Made by a program: the position numbers and the translations under genes. A stretch of 64,000 bases of DNA, from NCBI GenBank assembly GCA_947501445.1, contig CANMVS010000002.1, forward strand, positions 124,001-188,000, written 5' to 3'. This document shows, piece after piece, positions 1-9,448 of this stretch. The notes beneath the pieces are model-generated. The model saw only the letters and a program-made list of their open reading frames with translations. It ran no database searches and was not told where the DNA came from. How positions within the stretch are numbered: position 1 is the first letter of the stretch; each line of letters begins with the position of its first letter. The DNA comes from an uncultured Rhizobiaceae group bacterium. Its GTDB lineage: Bacteria; Pseudomonadota; Alphaproteobacteria; Rhizobiales; Rhizobiaceae.

Positions 1-1
1 G

Positions 2-238
2 AATTGGGTCCTCGATGTCTGGATTTACGGTTCCACCAGAACCAGGGATGTTCAAACGAGCCGGATTAACCTGCCAACATTGATGAAAATCTTCACGGAT
101 GAAGCATGCGAAATTGTATGTGTTCCCGACAATCCGGTGTCCACATTTGAGCCTGAGATACCGTCACAGATCGCGTCAAAATTCAGTATCGTCAAAACCT
201 TGTATAAAAACCTGCCAGGTTTACCGGCAGTGGTTTAG
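2..238 (+). CDS. C-terminal end of an unidentified protein (partial)
   Basis: An open frame enters from the left edge in frame 2 and runs 78 codons to a TAG stop. The readable C-terminus starts NWVLDVWIYGSTRTRDVQ and ends LPGLPAVV. I recognise no catalytic motif, membrane segment or repeat in this tail. The gene lies on the same strand as the efflux adaptor that begins about 65 bases downstream, but the gap contains a T-rich stretch, so co-transcription cannot be asserted. Codon use looks like that of its neighbours. The start and most of the protein are outside the window. Confidence 0.55.
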   Translation, partial: NWVLDVWIYGSTRTRDVQTSRINLPTLMKIFTDEACEIVCVPDNPVSTFEPEIPSQIASKFSIVKTLYKNLPGLPAVV

Positions 239-303
239 CCTTGCTTTAAGCCCAATCTCTGTTAATTTTTTTCAACCTGCAATATTTGTTGAAAGGCAAT
301 AAT

Positions 304-1455
304 TTGTCACGTTTTTCTTACTGCCTTTTCGGATTTCTGATTTCACTGTTTTTCTATACTCAAAGTTACGCGCAAAAACAGACATCCATCAAACCTGTTG
401 TTACAGTGACCAAGGTTCAGTCACAGGCCATAGCCAACAACGAGACATTTACAGGTCGCGTTGAAGCGATTGACAAAGTTGATCTTATTGCCCGTGTGCC
501 GGGCTTTGTGGAAGCAATAAATTTCAAGGAAGGTGCCCCTGTTACCGCAAAAGATGTTCTTTTTCAGATAGAACCTGATGGCTATGAGGCCACGATCACC
601 CAGATCAAAGGCCAATTGGAATCGACGAAGGCGGCCAAAAAGCTGGCTGATATTGAGGTTACGCGTCAGCAGACCCTTTATGATAAAGGGACCGTCGCAC
701 AAAGCGTCCTCCAGCAAGCGCAGGCTGAACAGGGCAAGGTCGATGGACAGATGCAGGAACTTCAGGGAAAGTTGCAGGCGGCTGAACTTGATTTGTCCTA
801 TGCAAAAATCACAGCTCCATTTGATGGTCGGATTGGTCTGGTGGACGTCAGTATCGGCGCTTTTGTAGGCCCCGGTAATGGGGCCCTGGCCACCATTACA
901 AGCATTGATCCGATTTATGTTAAATTTCCGATTTCTGAGACGCGTGTGCTGAATTTTCGTGCTGCGCGTGCCGTCAATCCGGATGATCCACCCCTGGAAA
1001 TAAAAATCGTGCTGGCAAATGGTTCTGATTATTCTGAGACTGGAAAGGTGACCGTAATAGATACCGAAGTTCAGCCCGGTACCGACAGCATTTTTGTCAA
1101 AGCCAGTCTTGCCAATCACAACGCAATGTTGGTGGATGGACAGTTTGTAAAGGTCGAGGTTGTTGAAAATACGCAAAAGAAATCTTTGACGGTACCGGTT
1201 CAGGCGCTGCAAAAAGATCAGGCCGGGTATTTTGTCATGGTTGTTGGTGACGACAATAAAGTCAAGAAAACACCCGTCAAAGTCGGCCGTATTTCAGGGC
1301 TTGTCGCTGTCATTGACGACGGGCTGGTGGAAGGTCAGCAGGTGATCACCGAAGGATCGCAACGTGTCCATGACGGCGTCGAAGTGGATGCACAACCCAC
1401 CCAGGATACGAACTCTCCTGCCTCTGCAACGACTGCAAGCGGCGGCGGAGACTGA
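304..1455 (+). CDS. RND efflux periplasmic adaptor (membrane fusion protein)
   Basis: Periplasmic adaptor of a tripartite RND efflux pump, expected to bridge the inner-membrane permease to an outer-membrane channel. I prefer the TTG at 304 because GAAAGG lies 7 bases before it; an upstream TTG at 286 has no ribosome site. The 383-residue product begins with an export signal (hydrophobic residues about 6-20, cleavage near SYA-Q), then a barrel-sandwich half, a coiled-coil hairpin around residues 90-150 (Gln/Ala/Glu-rich) and beta-barrel and membrane-proximal domains typical of the AcrA/MexA class. There is no lipobox, so it is not a lipoprotein. The permease starts 3 bases after the stop, indicating one operon. 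No outer-membrane factor is encoded nearby, so a TolC-type channel must come from elsewhere. Confidence 0.9.
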   Translation: MSRFSYCLFGFLISLFFYTQSYAQKQTSIKPVVTVTKVQSQAIANNETFTGRVEAIDKVDLIARVPGFVEAINFKEGAPVTAKDVLFQIEPDGYEATITQIKGQLESTKAAKKLADIEVTRQQTLYDKGTVAQSVLQQAQAEQGKVDGQMQELQGKLQAAELDLSYAKITAPFDGRIGLVDVSIGAFVGPGNGALATITSIDPIYVKFPISETRVLNFRAARAVNPDDPPLEIKIVLANGSDYSETGKVTVIDTEVQPGTDSIFVKASLANHNAMLVDGQFVKVEVVENTQKKSLTVPVQALQKDQAGYFVMVVGDDNKVKKTPVKVGRISGLVAVIDDGLVEGQQVITEGSQRVHDGVEVDAQPTQDTNSPASATTASGGGD

Positions 1456-1457
1456 AT

Positions 1458-4400
1458 ATGATTTCACAGCTGTTCATACGCCGGCCCCGATTGGCGCTGG
1501 TAATTTCCATTGTAATTACACTTGCAGGGTTGATCTCAATCACCCAGCTGCCGATTGAACAGCTTCCTGATATCGTTCCGCCACAGGTTCAGGTTTCGGC
1601 CTTTTACCCCGGTGCCGGGGCAGATGTGGTTGAAAGCACAGTCGCACAGCCGATCGAAGAACAAATCGTCGGCGTAAGCGATATGCTTTACATGAAATCC
1701 ACAAGCGGGTCTGACGGCAGTTACAGTTTACAGGTCACATTTGCGCCGGGAACAGACCCGGACATAAACGCGGTAAACGTGCAAAACCGCGTCAGTCTGG
1801 CTGAAAGCTCCCTGCCCGAAGAAGTGACACGTGCGGGTGTATCGACGAAGAAAAAATCTTCTGCGCTGTTGCAGGTCATTAATATTGTCTCGGACAATCC
1901 TGCGCATGATGTTTTGTTCCTGTCCAATTTCGCCACCATCAACGTTCTGGACAGCATCAAGCGCGTTGAAGGGGTTGGTGATGCCACCATTTTTGGCGCG
2001 CAGGATTATTCGATGCGTGTCTGGCTGGATGTCGACCGGATGACCAATCTCGAAATCGTACCCGATGATGTGATTGCAGCTCTTAATGCGCAGAATGTAC
2101 AGGCCGCGGTAGGCAGGATCGGCGCGCAGCCCATGACCCATGATCCGGAATTTCAGTTGAATATCTCAACACAGGGTCGATTGTCTTCGGTTGAAGAATT
2201 TGAACAAGTCGTGGTGCGTGCGAAAACCGATGGGTCATTCGTGCTCATCAAGGATATAGCAAGGGTTGAGCTGGGCGCAAAAACGCAGGACAGCTTTAGC
2301 AGCTACAATGGTCAGGCAACGGCAATGATTGGCGTTTATCTGGCGCCAGGGGCAAATGCACTGGCAACGAGCAAAGGGATAAGCAACGCATTGAACGCGG
2401 TACAGACCGGCTTCCCGCAAGGGATAAGCTGGGAAGTGCCCTATAACTCGGTGGCCTTTGTAAAGGCCTCGATTGACGAAGTTGTCAAAACCCTCTTTGA
2501 AGCATTTGCTTTGGTCGTCATTGTGGTTTTCCTGTTTTTGGGAAATTTCCGCATGGCCCTGATCCCACTGATTGCCGTTCCTGTTTCACTGGTTGGGGCA
2601 TTGGCCTTCATGCTGGCGCTTGGTTTTTCGTTAAACACAGTCACTTTGCTGGCGCTTGTTCTGGCCATTGGCATCGTGGTGGATGATTCAATCGTCGTTA
2701 TCGAAAACGTTGAAAAGGTGATGGACGAACAACCCGAGCTTTCTGTTGCCGATGCCACTGCCGAGGCGATGAAGCAGATCACAGCGCCCATTCTTGCGAT
2801 CACATTGGTCCTGCTGTCTGTCTTTGTTCCAGTCGCATTTGTGCCGGGAATTACGGGAACAATGTTTCAGCAATTCGCGGTCGCTGTTTCATTTTCAATG
2901 TTGATTTCGGCCCTGAACGCACTGACGCTCAGCCCGGCTCTTTGTGCCATGTTTCTGCGCCGGTCGGCTTCACCCAAAAAGGGTCCACTCGCCTGGGTAT
3001 CGCGTCAGATTGACAAGGCACGCGATGGCTATGCCTTTGTCGCATCCGGTATTGCAAGGCGGGCTGTTCTTGGGCTTGTATTTTTGGCGATTGCCCTGTT
3101 GGGAACCGGGGTTTTATTCAAAACCACCCCGTCCGGGTTTTTACCGACCGAAGACCAGGGGGCGTTTTTTGTTGAAATTGCTTTGCCGGAGGGAGCGTCT
3201 CTTAACCGCACAAGTCTTGTGGTGGACGATGTCTTCAAGATCCTCAAGGATACTCCAGGTGTAGAAAACGTCCAGACTGTTACCGGCTTCAGCTTTGTGG
3301 ATGGCCTGTCAAAATCCAATTCCGGGTTTGCTATTGCGCTGATGAAGCCTTTTGACGAACGCACTGATGCGGCACTGTCTGTTCAATCTGCCATTCGTCA
3401 TTCCCGGCGGCAATTTGCAACGCTGCGTGGCGGTGCCGCGATCCCGTTTAACCTGCCACCCATTATGGGTCTTGGCACAGGATCCGGGTTTGAATATCAG
3501 CTTCTGGATACGCAAGGCGGTGACGCGCTTGATCTGGGCGCAACGGCAAAAGGTTTTGTAACAGCCGCCAATTCTGATCCACGCCTGAGTGGCGTTTATA
3601 CAACTTTTTCAGCCAATACACCGCAGCTCAACCTCGATCTTGATCGCAAGAAGCTTCAGACACTTGGCGTTGATGTAAGTGAACTGTTTCGCGCCATGCA
3701 GGTGACACTGGGCGGCTACTATGTGAATGACATGAACCTTTTTGGTCGGTCCTGGCAGGTGAAGATACAGGCCGAGGACAACTATAGAGACCAGGTTAGC
3801 GACATATCCCGCATCCATGTACGCAATGCAGATGGTGACATGCTGCCCGTGCGTGCCGTTGCGGATGTAAATCTGGAGTTAGGGCCTCAATCGCTGGTGC
3901 GGTATAATAATTACCTCTCCGTCACAATTGCCGGTGGCCCTGCCCCCGGCATTTCTTCGGGCGAAGCAATTGAGGCAATGGACGCGGTTTCTTCCAAAAC
4001 CCTTCCCTCAGGCTATAGTTATGAATGGACAGGCACAGCGGCGCAGGAAATTGAAGCGGCTGGCAAAACCCCAATTGTTCTGGGTTTGGCGGTTCTGTTC
4101 GCCTATCTCTTTCTGGTGGCACTGTATGAAAGCTGGACCATTCCGGTGGCCGTGCTGCTTTCCGTCTCCTTCGGGGTCTGTGGCGCAATGATGGCTCTGC
4201 TGATCTCAGGATTGGCCAACAACCTTTATGCGCAAATCGGACTTGTCGTCCTGATTGCCCTTGCAGCAAAGAACGCCATCCTGATTGTTGAATTTGCGAT
4301 GGAGCGGCGGACAAGCGGGTTGAGTATCACTGAAGCCGCGATTGAGGGTGCACGTTCCCGGTTCCGGGCCGTGATGATGACCAGTTTTGCATTCATCGCC

Positions 4401-4583
4401 GGTCTCTACCCGCTTGTTGTTGCGGATGGGGCGTCAATGCTTGCCCGCAAGGGCGTCGGCGTTCCTGTTTTTGGTGGCATGATTGCTGCCTCCCTTGTTG
4501 GTATCTTTGTTATTCCAGCGCTCTATGTCATTGCCCAATGGGCGCGCGAAAAAGTGCACCATCTGGTTGGTGCAGAAAAATAA
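1458..4583 (+). CDS. RND multidrug efflux permease (HAE-1 type)
   Basis: Proton-driven inner-membrane transporter of the AcrB/MexB class, 1041 residues, the normal family length. Visible features are an N-terminal transmembrane helix followed by the sequence [19 protein letters not shown], the duplicated arrangement of one helix, a large periplasmic loop and a helix bundle, and a fourth-helix motif [14 protein letters not shown] carrying the paired aspartates of the proton relay. The second half has the matching [15 protein letters not shown] helix with the conserved lysine. It follows the adaptor gene by 3 bases, so the pair forms one pump. Substrate cannot be told from sequence. No regulator is adjacent. 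It is unrelated in detail to the second RND permease at 16.9-20.0 kb. Confidence 0.93.
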   Translation: MISQLFIRRPRLALVISIVITLAGLISITQLPIEQLPDIVPPQVQVSAFYPGAGADVVESTVAQPIEEQIVGVSDMLYMKSTSGSDGSYSLQVTFAPGTDPDINAVNVQNRVSLAESSLPEEVTRAGVSTKKKSSALLQVINIVSDNPAHDVLFLSNFATINVLDSIKRVEGVGDATIFGAQDYSMRVWLDVDRMTNLEIVPDDVIAALNAQNVQAAVGRIGAQPMTHDPEFQLNISTQGRLSSVEEFEQVVVRAKTDGSFVLIKDIARVELGAKTQDSFSSYNGQATAMIGVYLAPGANALATSKGISNALNAVQTGFPQGISWEVPYNSVAFVKASIDEVVKTLFEAFALVVIVVFLFLGNFRMALIPLIAVPVSLVGALAFMLALGFSLNTVTLLALVLAIGIVVDDSIVVIENVEKVMDEQPELSVADATAEAMKQITAPILAITLVLLSVFVPVAFVPGITGTMFQQFAVAVSFSMLISALNALTLSPALCAMFLRRSASPKKGPLAWVSRQIDKARDGYAFVASGIARRAVLGLVFLAIALLGTGVLFKTTPSGFLPTEDQGAFFVEIALPEGASLNRTSLVVDDVFKILKDTPGVENVQTVTGFSFVDGLSKSNSGFAIALMKPFDERTDAALSVQSAIRHSRRQFATLRGGAAIPFNLPPIMGLGTGSGFEYQLLDTQGGDALDLGATAKGFVTAANSDPRLSGVYTTFSANTPQLNLDLDRKKLQTLGVDVSELFRAMQVTLGGYYVNDMNLFGRSWQVKIQAEDNYRDQVSDISRIHVRNADGDMLPVRAVADVNLELGPQSLVRYNNYLSVTIAGGPAPGISSGEAIEAMDAVSSKTLPSGYSYEWTGTAAQEIEAAGKTPIVLGLAVLFAYLFLVALYESWTIPVAVLLSVSFGVCGAMMALLISGLANNLYAQIGLVVLIALAAKNAILIVEFAMERRTSGLSITEAAIEGARSRFRAVMMTSFAFIAGLYPLVVADGASMLARKGVGVPVFGGMIAASLVGIFVIPALYVIAQWAREKVHHLVGAEK

Positions 4584-4720
4584 CCCAACCGGGCAAAACC
4601 GTTAGTTAAGGTGCTGCATTCAAGTCGGGTTTCCCTGGAAACAGCGGGTTCATTTCAAAGTGAGGCCAAACGCAAAACCTGCAGGAAGCAATCGTCTGCA
4701 TCAGGCCGACCCGATCAGGA

Positions 4721-4753
4721 AAACAAAAAAGGCCGCAATCGCTTGCGGCCTTT
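4721..4753 (-). terminator. Rho-independent terminator of trigger factor
   Basis: An 11-bp perfect stem (AAAGGCCGCAA / TTGCGGCCTTT) with a 4-base loop is followed, reading on the minus strand, by a T-rich run. It sits 25 bases beyond the trigger factor stop. Some use by the convergent RND operon is possible but its T-run is short in that direction. Confidence 0.8.
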
Positions 4754-4777
4754 GTGACATTTTGAATTTCGACAGGC

Positions 4778-6205
4778 CTATTCGGCGTCGACTTTCTTTT
4801 TGGCTGCGGCTTTCTTTTTTGGCGCAGCTTTCTTTTTTGCCGGTTTCTTTTCAGCTATTTTTTCTTCTTCTTCGTCGTCAGCCATCAGAACTTCCTTGCT
4901 GACAACTTCGTCCGTCACATCGGCTTCGGCGATGATATGGTCGATGACCTTCTCTTCAAAGATTGGTGCGCGAAGTTGAGCCACCGCATCGGGAGTCTGC
5001 TGGAAATACTCCATGATTTGCTGTTCCTGGCCAGGGTACTGACGCACCTGGTCATAAACAGCTTTCTGCATTTCCTCATCAGTGATGGTGATCTCGGCTT
5101 TTTCACCAATTTGCGATAGGACAAGACCAAGACGAACGCGGCGCTCTGCAAGCTTGCGGTAATCTTCGCGTGCTGCCTCTTCCGTGGTGTCTTCATCTTC
5201 GAAGGTTTTGCCAGCCTGCTCCAGATCACCGGTGATCTGGCCCCAGATGTTGTTGAACTCGACTTCGAGAAGACCTTCAGGTGTCTCAATTTTGTAATCT
5301 TCGTCAAGCGCATCCAGAATCTGGCGCTTGATTTTCTGACGGGTGAATTGACCGTACTGACTTTCGATCTGTTCGCGAACGACTTCACGCAACCGATCAG
5401 CCGATTCCAGCCCAAGAGTTTTGGCCAGTTCATCATCTATTGTCAGTTCACCGGGTGCGGCGACTTCCTTGACAGTGACGCTGAACGCGGCTTCTTTTCC
5501 TGCCAGATGAGCGGCCTGGTAATCTTCCGGGAACGTGACAGTGACGGTTTTCTCGTCGCCAGCCTTAGTGCCTTTCAGCTGCTCTTCAAAACCGGGGATG
5601 AAATTGCCGGATCCAAGAACCAGATTGGCATCATTGTCTGCGCCACCATCGAAGGGCTCGCCATCAATTTTACCAAGATAGTCCATGGTGATGCGGTCGC
5701 CGTCGGCTGCCTTGCCCTTTTTGGCTTCAAAAGTGCGTGCACTTTCGGCAATCTTGGCAACCTGTTCTTCAACTTCATCTTCGGCAATGTCGATCACCTG
5801 ACGGTGCAGCTTGAGCTTGCTGACATCACTGACTTCAATGGTCGGGATGACCTCATAGGATATGGAAAATTCAAAGTCTGCCTTGGCAGCCAGAATCTGA
5901 TCAGCTTCCGATTCGTCTTCTGTCATGGTGATCTGAGGACGTGTTGCTGACTTCTCACCGCGCTCGGACAGGATTTCCGTTGGCTTTTGGTTGATCATTT
6001 CATTGACCAGTTCGGCCATGATTGATTTGCCATACATCTTGCGCATGTGACCCATGGGCACTTTGCCCGGACGGAAGCCATTGAGCCGGACTTTGTCCTT
6101 CGCATCAACAAGCCGCTCATTCATCTGTGATTCCATGTCTTTTGCCGGGATCACAATCTTGATCTCGCGCTTCAGACCTTCAGACAATGTTTCTGTAACC
6201 TGCAT
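4778..6205 (-). CDS. tig: Trigger factor, ribosome-associated chaperone
   Basis: Ribosome-bound folding chaperone with peptidyl-prolyl isomerase activity, cytoplasmic, acting on nascent chains. The start at 6205 gives [15 protein letters not shown], the standard N-terminus, with GAAGG about 8 bases upstream; the longer in-frame extension has no family support. The ribosome-docking signature appears as GFRPGKVP near residue 45, an FKBP-type domain lies around residues 155-245 ([14 protein letters not shown]), and the C-terminal chaperone domain follows. The product is 475 residues. The last 40 residues are an acidic patch followed by a Lys/Ala-rich tail ([17 protein letters not shown]) that is not part of the folded core. 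It is a single-gene unit with its own terminator; clpP/clpX are not in view. Confidence 0.96.
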   Translation of the reverse strand: MQVTETLSEGLKREIKIVIPAKDMESQMNERLVDAKDKVRLNGFRPGKVPMGHMRKMYGKSIMAELVNEMINQKPTEILSERGEKSATRPQITMTEDESEADQILAAKADFEFSISYEVIPTIEVSDVSKLKLHRQVIDIAEDEVEEQVAKIAESARTFEAKKGKAADGDRITMDYLGKIDGEPFDGGADNDANLVLGSGNFIPGFEEQLKGTKAGDEKTVTVTFPEDYQAAHLAGKEAAFSVTVKEVAAPGELTIDDELAKTLGLESADRLREVVREQIESQYGQFTRQKIKRQILDALDEDYKIETPEGLLEVEFNNIWGQITGDLEQAGKTFEDEDTTEEAAREDYRKLAERRVRLGLVLSQIGEKAEITITDEEMQKAVYDQVRQYPGQEQQIMEYFQQTPDAVAQLRAPIFEEKVIDHIIAEADVTDEVVSKEVLMADDEEEEKIAEKKPAKKKAAPKKKAAAKKKVDAE

Positions 6206-6628
6206 ATTCAAACCTTCAATCTCATAGCAACCGCATTCGCCCCTATCGGCTTTCAATACGGCACATTTCTGTCTGCCACAGGTGGCAATGACCAATCGCG
6301 GCGCCTATGCCCAGGCAAATCAGGCACCGCACCATTGAATTTATTGACTTTTTCTACTTTGCGCAGGCAAAACTCACGTGTTTAACCGCGCCTATAGCAG
6401 TTGCTGCCAACGGGCGTTCGCCGCGCAATAGCAAATTGGTTGCCTTGCCGCAACGCAAATCAAACAAAAGGCAGCAATCTGGCAATTTTTTGATTGTATT
6501 CCCCCTCATGGACGCAGCGACGATCCGATGGGCAATTTTGTCTCCGCGGTCCAGATCCAGTAGCGGGCTGTGACAAATTTCGGTCCTGTCTGGATTTTTT
6601 TCGTTCGATAGGCACTGGCAGTGCAAAA
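6206..6628. other. Intergenic region upstream of trigger factor
   Basis: About 420 bases between the trigger factor start and the end of the DeoR-type gene. It must hold the tig promoter. I see no convincing small gene, tRNA or strong terminator; open frames here are short and lack ribosome sites. Confidence 0.5.
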
Positions 6629-7384
6629 CTATGCCACATAGGTCCTGACATCCGCGCCGATGTATCGGGCAAGTGCTCCTGTTGGAGGCGCGTCGGTAAC
6701 AAGAATATCCACTTCACGAATGGATCCCAGTGAAATGAGGCCTGGTCTGTTAAACTTCGTGGCATCCACCGCGAGCAGCACCCTTGATGAACGATCCATT
6801 GCAGCCCTTACATTCATCACCTCCCAATGGTCGTCATCTCCCATAGTGCCGTTAGCTTCAATGCCGCTGACTGAAATGATCGACATGTCGAAGCGAAAAC
6901 GTTCAATGAATCTATTGCCCGAATCGCCAACCACACTGCCATCAATATGACGAACAAATCCGCCAGGCAGTCCGACAGTAAAATCAGCTCTGTCTTTCAA
7001 CAAGAACGCAGCGCCCAGACTGTAGGTGATAATTTTCAGGTCTTTGCGTGCCAATAGCGCTGCGGCAATGGCCTCACATGTTGTACCGGCATCGATAAAC
7101 AACGACGCTCCATCGGGCACAAGGTCTGCAACCTGTTGTGCGATTTTACGCTTCACATCGCTCAGATCGGAACGACGCCGGATATAATCCTCCAGTTCCA
7201 GTCCACCGACAAAAGCCGCACCACCATGGGTGCGCCTCAATTTGCCAATCTGATCCAGCTGGTAAATATCACGCCGTACCGTCTGTTCAGAGACACTCAG
7301 ACGGCACGCAAGAACCTCTATCGTTTCATAACCGGCATGTTTCAACAGCTCCAGAAGCTTTGCTTGCCGTGTGTTTTTGCTCAC
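6629..7384 (-). CDS. DeoR-family transcriptional regulator
   Basis: Sugar- or phosphate-metabolite-responsive repressor of the DeoR/GlpR family, 251 residues. Residues 1-58 form the winged helix-turn-helix with the family signature VSEQTVRRDIYQLDQIGKL followed by RTHGGA. Residues 75-235 are the DeoR C-terminal sensor fold, with the effector-binding DAGTT motif at about residues 97-101. It is divergent from the phosphodiesterase and HAD genes, which are its most likely targets, across a 250-bp gap containing a clear inverted repeat. Its ligand is unknown; GlpR-like members bind phosphorylated small molecules, which would fit neighbours that look like phosphate-ester hydrolases. Confidence 0.88.
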   Translation of the reverse strand: MSKNTRQAKLLELLKHAGYETIEVLACRLSVSEQTVRRDIYQLDQIGKLRRTHGGAAFVGGLELEDYIRRRSDLSDVKRKIAQQVADLVPDGASLFIDAGTTCEAIAAALLARKDLKIITYSLGAAFLLKDRADFTVGLPGGFVRHIDGSVVGDSGNRFIERFRFDMSIISVSGIEANGTMGDDDHWEVMNVRAAMDRSSRVLLAVDATKFNRPGLISLGSIREVDILVTDAPPTGALARYIGADVRTYVA

Positions 7385-7543
7385 GTCTACATCCCTACCC
7401 CGCCTGCAGCCCGATACAACAAACCCGATTCTTGCAAATCATGCACAGCAAATTGGCATAAACACCCTGGGCCAATCATCATATACATCATCACAGCCCT
7501 CTGTTTGGGCAGCAAGACAACAATCGTCAACAAATTCCCATCT

Positions 7544-7563
7544 TTTGTAAAATTAATTACAAA
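7544..7563. promoter_or_regulatory. Candidate operator between DeoR regulator and hydrolase genes
   Basis: A perfect 7-bp inverted repeat TTTGTAA / TTACAAA with a 6-base AT spacer lies in the divergent intergenic region, 72 bases before the phosphodiesterase start and 160 before the regulator start. Position and symmetry fit a repressor site, but binding by the adjacent DeoR protein is inference. Confidence 0.35.
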
Positions 7564-7634
7564 TTGCAGTCTTGAAGAATGACTGTTATGGCACAATCAT
7601 TCTGGTTCCATGGCAGATCGATGAGTGAGAAAAG

Positions 7635-8468
7635 ATGCAAAAGCTGCTGCTGATAATTCTTGATGGTGTGCCTTGGCACAATTGGCGAACTTTATTTGGG
7701 AATCTCGAAGGTTGGGTGGACAGCCAGGAAGCGCGCGTGTGGAAAATGCGCTCAGTCATTCCGTCGATATCAGCGTCGTGTTACGCGTCCATTCATACAG
7801 GTGTTGCACCAGCGGTTCATGGCTGCATCGGCAATCAAAACGTATTTCATCTGGGTATGCCAGATGTATTCTCGCAGATACGTTTGGCAAATGGTGTGAC
7901 AGGTGCGGTTACCCACTCGTACTGGTCAGAGCTTTTCAACCGGTCTCCGTTTGAACCGACCCGTGACATTGAGTATGACGAGCCGGAAAGCAGCACGATC
8001 AATCACGGACGGTTCCACACAATGACCGGCTATGGTCACGCCAATCAAATGACCCCTTGTGACGCGGATCTGTTTGCCACACTGACCATGCTGACTGAGC
8101 GATTTGATTTAAATTATGGTGTACTCCACAGCTGTACACTGGATAGCATGGGACACCGTTTTCAGCACGAATGCGAAGAAATGGATAAAGCATGCCAACG
8201 CGCCGATGAGCAGCTTGCCCGATATGTCTCGCGCTGGCGCGAAGCGGGCTATGAATTGCTGATAACCGCCGACCATGGGCAAAATGAGCGTGGACATCAT
8301 GGCGGCCGTGGGGCGGATCAACAGGATTTTGCAATCTACTATTTTGGCGACGCCCGCGGGCCGGAGCCGGATACGACGTTGCGACAAACTCAACTCGCCC
8401 CAACAATACTGAGCCGTCTGGGTGCACCAGTCGCCGTTACGATGAAAGACAACTCTTTCTTGAGTTAA
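7635..8468 (+). CDS. Alkaline-phosphatase-superfamily phosphodiesterase
   Basis: Metal-dependent hydrolase of the type I phosphodiesterase/nucleotide pyrophosphatase fold, 277 residues, with no signal peptide, so probably cytoplasmic. Metal-ligand motifs appear in the expected order: ILDGVPWH at residues 8-15, a nucleophile region SISASCYASIHTG near residue 48, TLDSMGH around residue 170, ITADHGQN around residue 213, and a following HH pair. It is short for the superfamily and lacks the large insertions of nucleotide pyrophosphatases. The HAD phosphatase starts 36 bases downstream, so the two probably act in sequence on one phosphate- or phosphonate-containing compound. The substrate cannot be assigned. 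It is probably regulated by the divergent DeoR protein. Confidence 0.82.
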   Translation: MQKLLLIILDGVPWHNWRTLFGNLEGWVDSQEARVWKMRSVIPSISASCYASIHTGVAPAVHGCIGNQNVFHLGMPDVFSQIRLANGVTGAVTHSYWSELFNRSPFEPTRDIEYDEPESSTINHGRFHTMTGYGHANQMTPCDADLFATLTMLTERFDLNYGVLHSCTLDSMGHRFQHECEEMDKACQRADEQLARYVSRWREAGYELLITADHGQNERGHHGGRGADQQDFAIYYFGDARGPEPDTTLRQTQLAPTILSRLGAPVAVTMKDNSFLS

Positions 8469-8504
8469 GTTGCCAACCCCAAAACCCGATGCGGCGAGAT
8501 ACCT

Positions 8505-9212
8505 ATGGAACAAACACCCTATAAAGCCATTCTGTTCGACAAGGACGGAACACTGTTTTCATTCACTCACACTTGGGCATTGTTCTGTGATCGCATGTTT
8601 GAGCGGCTGGCACCGGGAGACGATGTCCTTCAGGAGCAATTGGCACAGGTCTGCGGTTATGAGCGGACGGATCGAACCTTTGTGACGGGTTCTTTGATCG
8701 TCTGCGCCAGTGCACATGAGGTTAACACCGCATGGACACAGATTTTGCCGGATCATTCACTGGAGGATGTCGAGAGGCTTAACCTTGAATTACTCGCTGA
8801 TCTGCCGCTTGCACCAACATGTGACCTTCATGAAGCCCTGGGCAATTTAAAACGGCAGGGATTTGTGCTTGGTGTGGCCACGAATGACTATTACGCTGGT
8901 GCCCGCGAGCAGCTGGAAAAAGCCGACATATTGTCCCTGTTTGACTTTGTCTGCGGGTCAGACAGCGGCTATGGCAGCAAACCCGGCCCCGGTATGATTC
9001 ATGGATTTTGCGATGCGACCGACATAGACGCTGCGTGCGTGATTTTCGTCGGTGACAGCAAGCATGACATGGACTGCGGTGCCAATGCTGCAGTCGGTCT
9101 TTGTGTTGGCGTTCTGACCGGGCCAGCTGATGCAGCAGCATTGGGTGATGGAGCCGATGTAGTTCTCCCATCGATTGAAACACTGCCGGACTATCTGTCA
9201 GCACGCAATTAG
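8505..9212 (+). CDS. HAD-family phosphatase (phosphoglycolate-phosphatase-like)
   Basis: Haloacid-dehalogenase-fold phosphomonoesterase, 235 residues. All four motifs are visible: FDKDGTLF (nucleophile Asp and acid Asp), VATNDY with the motif II Thr, GSKPGPGM with the motif III Lys, and IFVGDSKHDM with the acidic motif IV. A helical cap occupies about residues 20-90, as in the phosphoglycolate phosphatase subclass. The preceding phosphodiesterase is 36 bases upstream. The TAG stop coincides with the first bases of a dispersed repeat, so the C-terminus may have been trimmed or fixed by that insertion. Substrate unknown. Confidence 0.85.
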   Translation: MEQTPYKAILFDKDGTLFSFTHTWALFCDRMFERLAPGDDVLQEQLAQVCGYERTDRTFVTGSLIVCASAHEVNTAWTQILPDHSLEDVERLNLELLADLPLAPTCDLHEALGNLKRQGFVLGVATNDYYAGAREQLEKADILSLFDFVCGSDSGYGSKPGPGMIHGFCDATDIDAACVIFVGDSKHDMDCGANAAVGLCVGVLTGPADAAALGDGADVVLPSIETLPDYLSARN

Positions 9213-9312
9213 ACCGTTTCACGTTTTGTCAGAAACGGGACAACGGTGTCGGCCCTTGATTTTGATGATGCATTCAGATTTTGCCAATTCCGCCAAAATC
9301 TGAATTACTCCA
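9210..9312 (+). repeat. Dispersed two-hairpin repeat, copy 1
   Basis: First of five copies. It reads from TAGACCGTTTCACG, through one hairpin (GTTTC...GAAAC), a linker with GGCCCTTGATTTTGATGATG, and a second hairpin (ATTCAGATTTTG...CAAAATCTGAAT). The TAG at its left edge is the stop codon of the HAD gene. The 135 bases between its right edge and the amidohydrolase stop hold a small GGAGC/GCTCC hairpin and a GGCTGAC/GTCAGCC inverted repeat without a T-run. Confidence 0.85.
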
Positions 9313-9448
9313 AGGAGCAATCTTCGCTCCAGCAAATAATTCAATTCATATAGAAAAAATTGCCCTATTTGGTTTGCAATACTTCTTAGGCTGACCAACC
9401 ACTGAAATGTGTCAGCCAAAGTCTTTAGCTTCATGGGTAACAACAAAT

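Noticed and set aside
4660-4902. Plus-strand open frame after the first RND permease
   Set aside because: It spans the trigger factor terminator and the Lys-rich end of tig in antisense, with no ribosome site.
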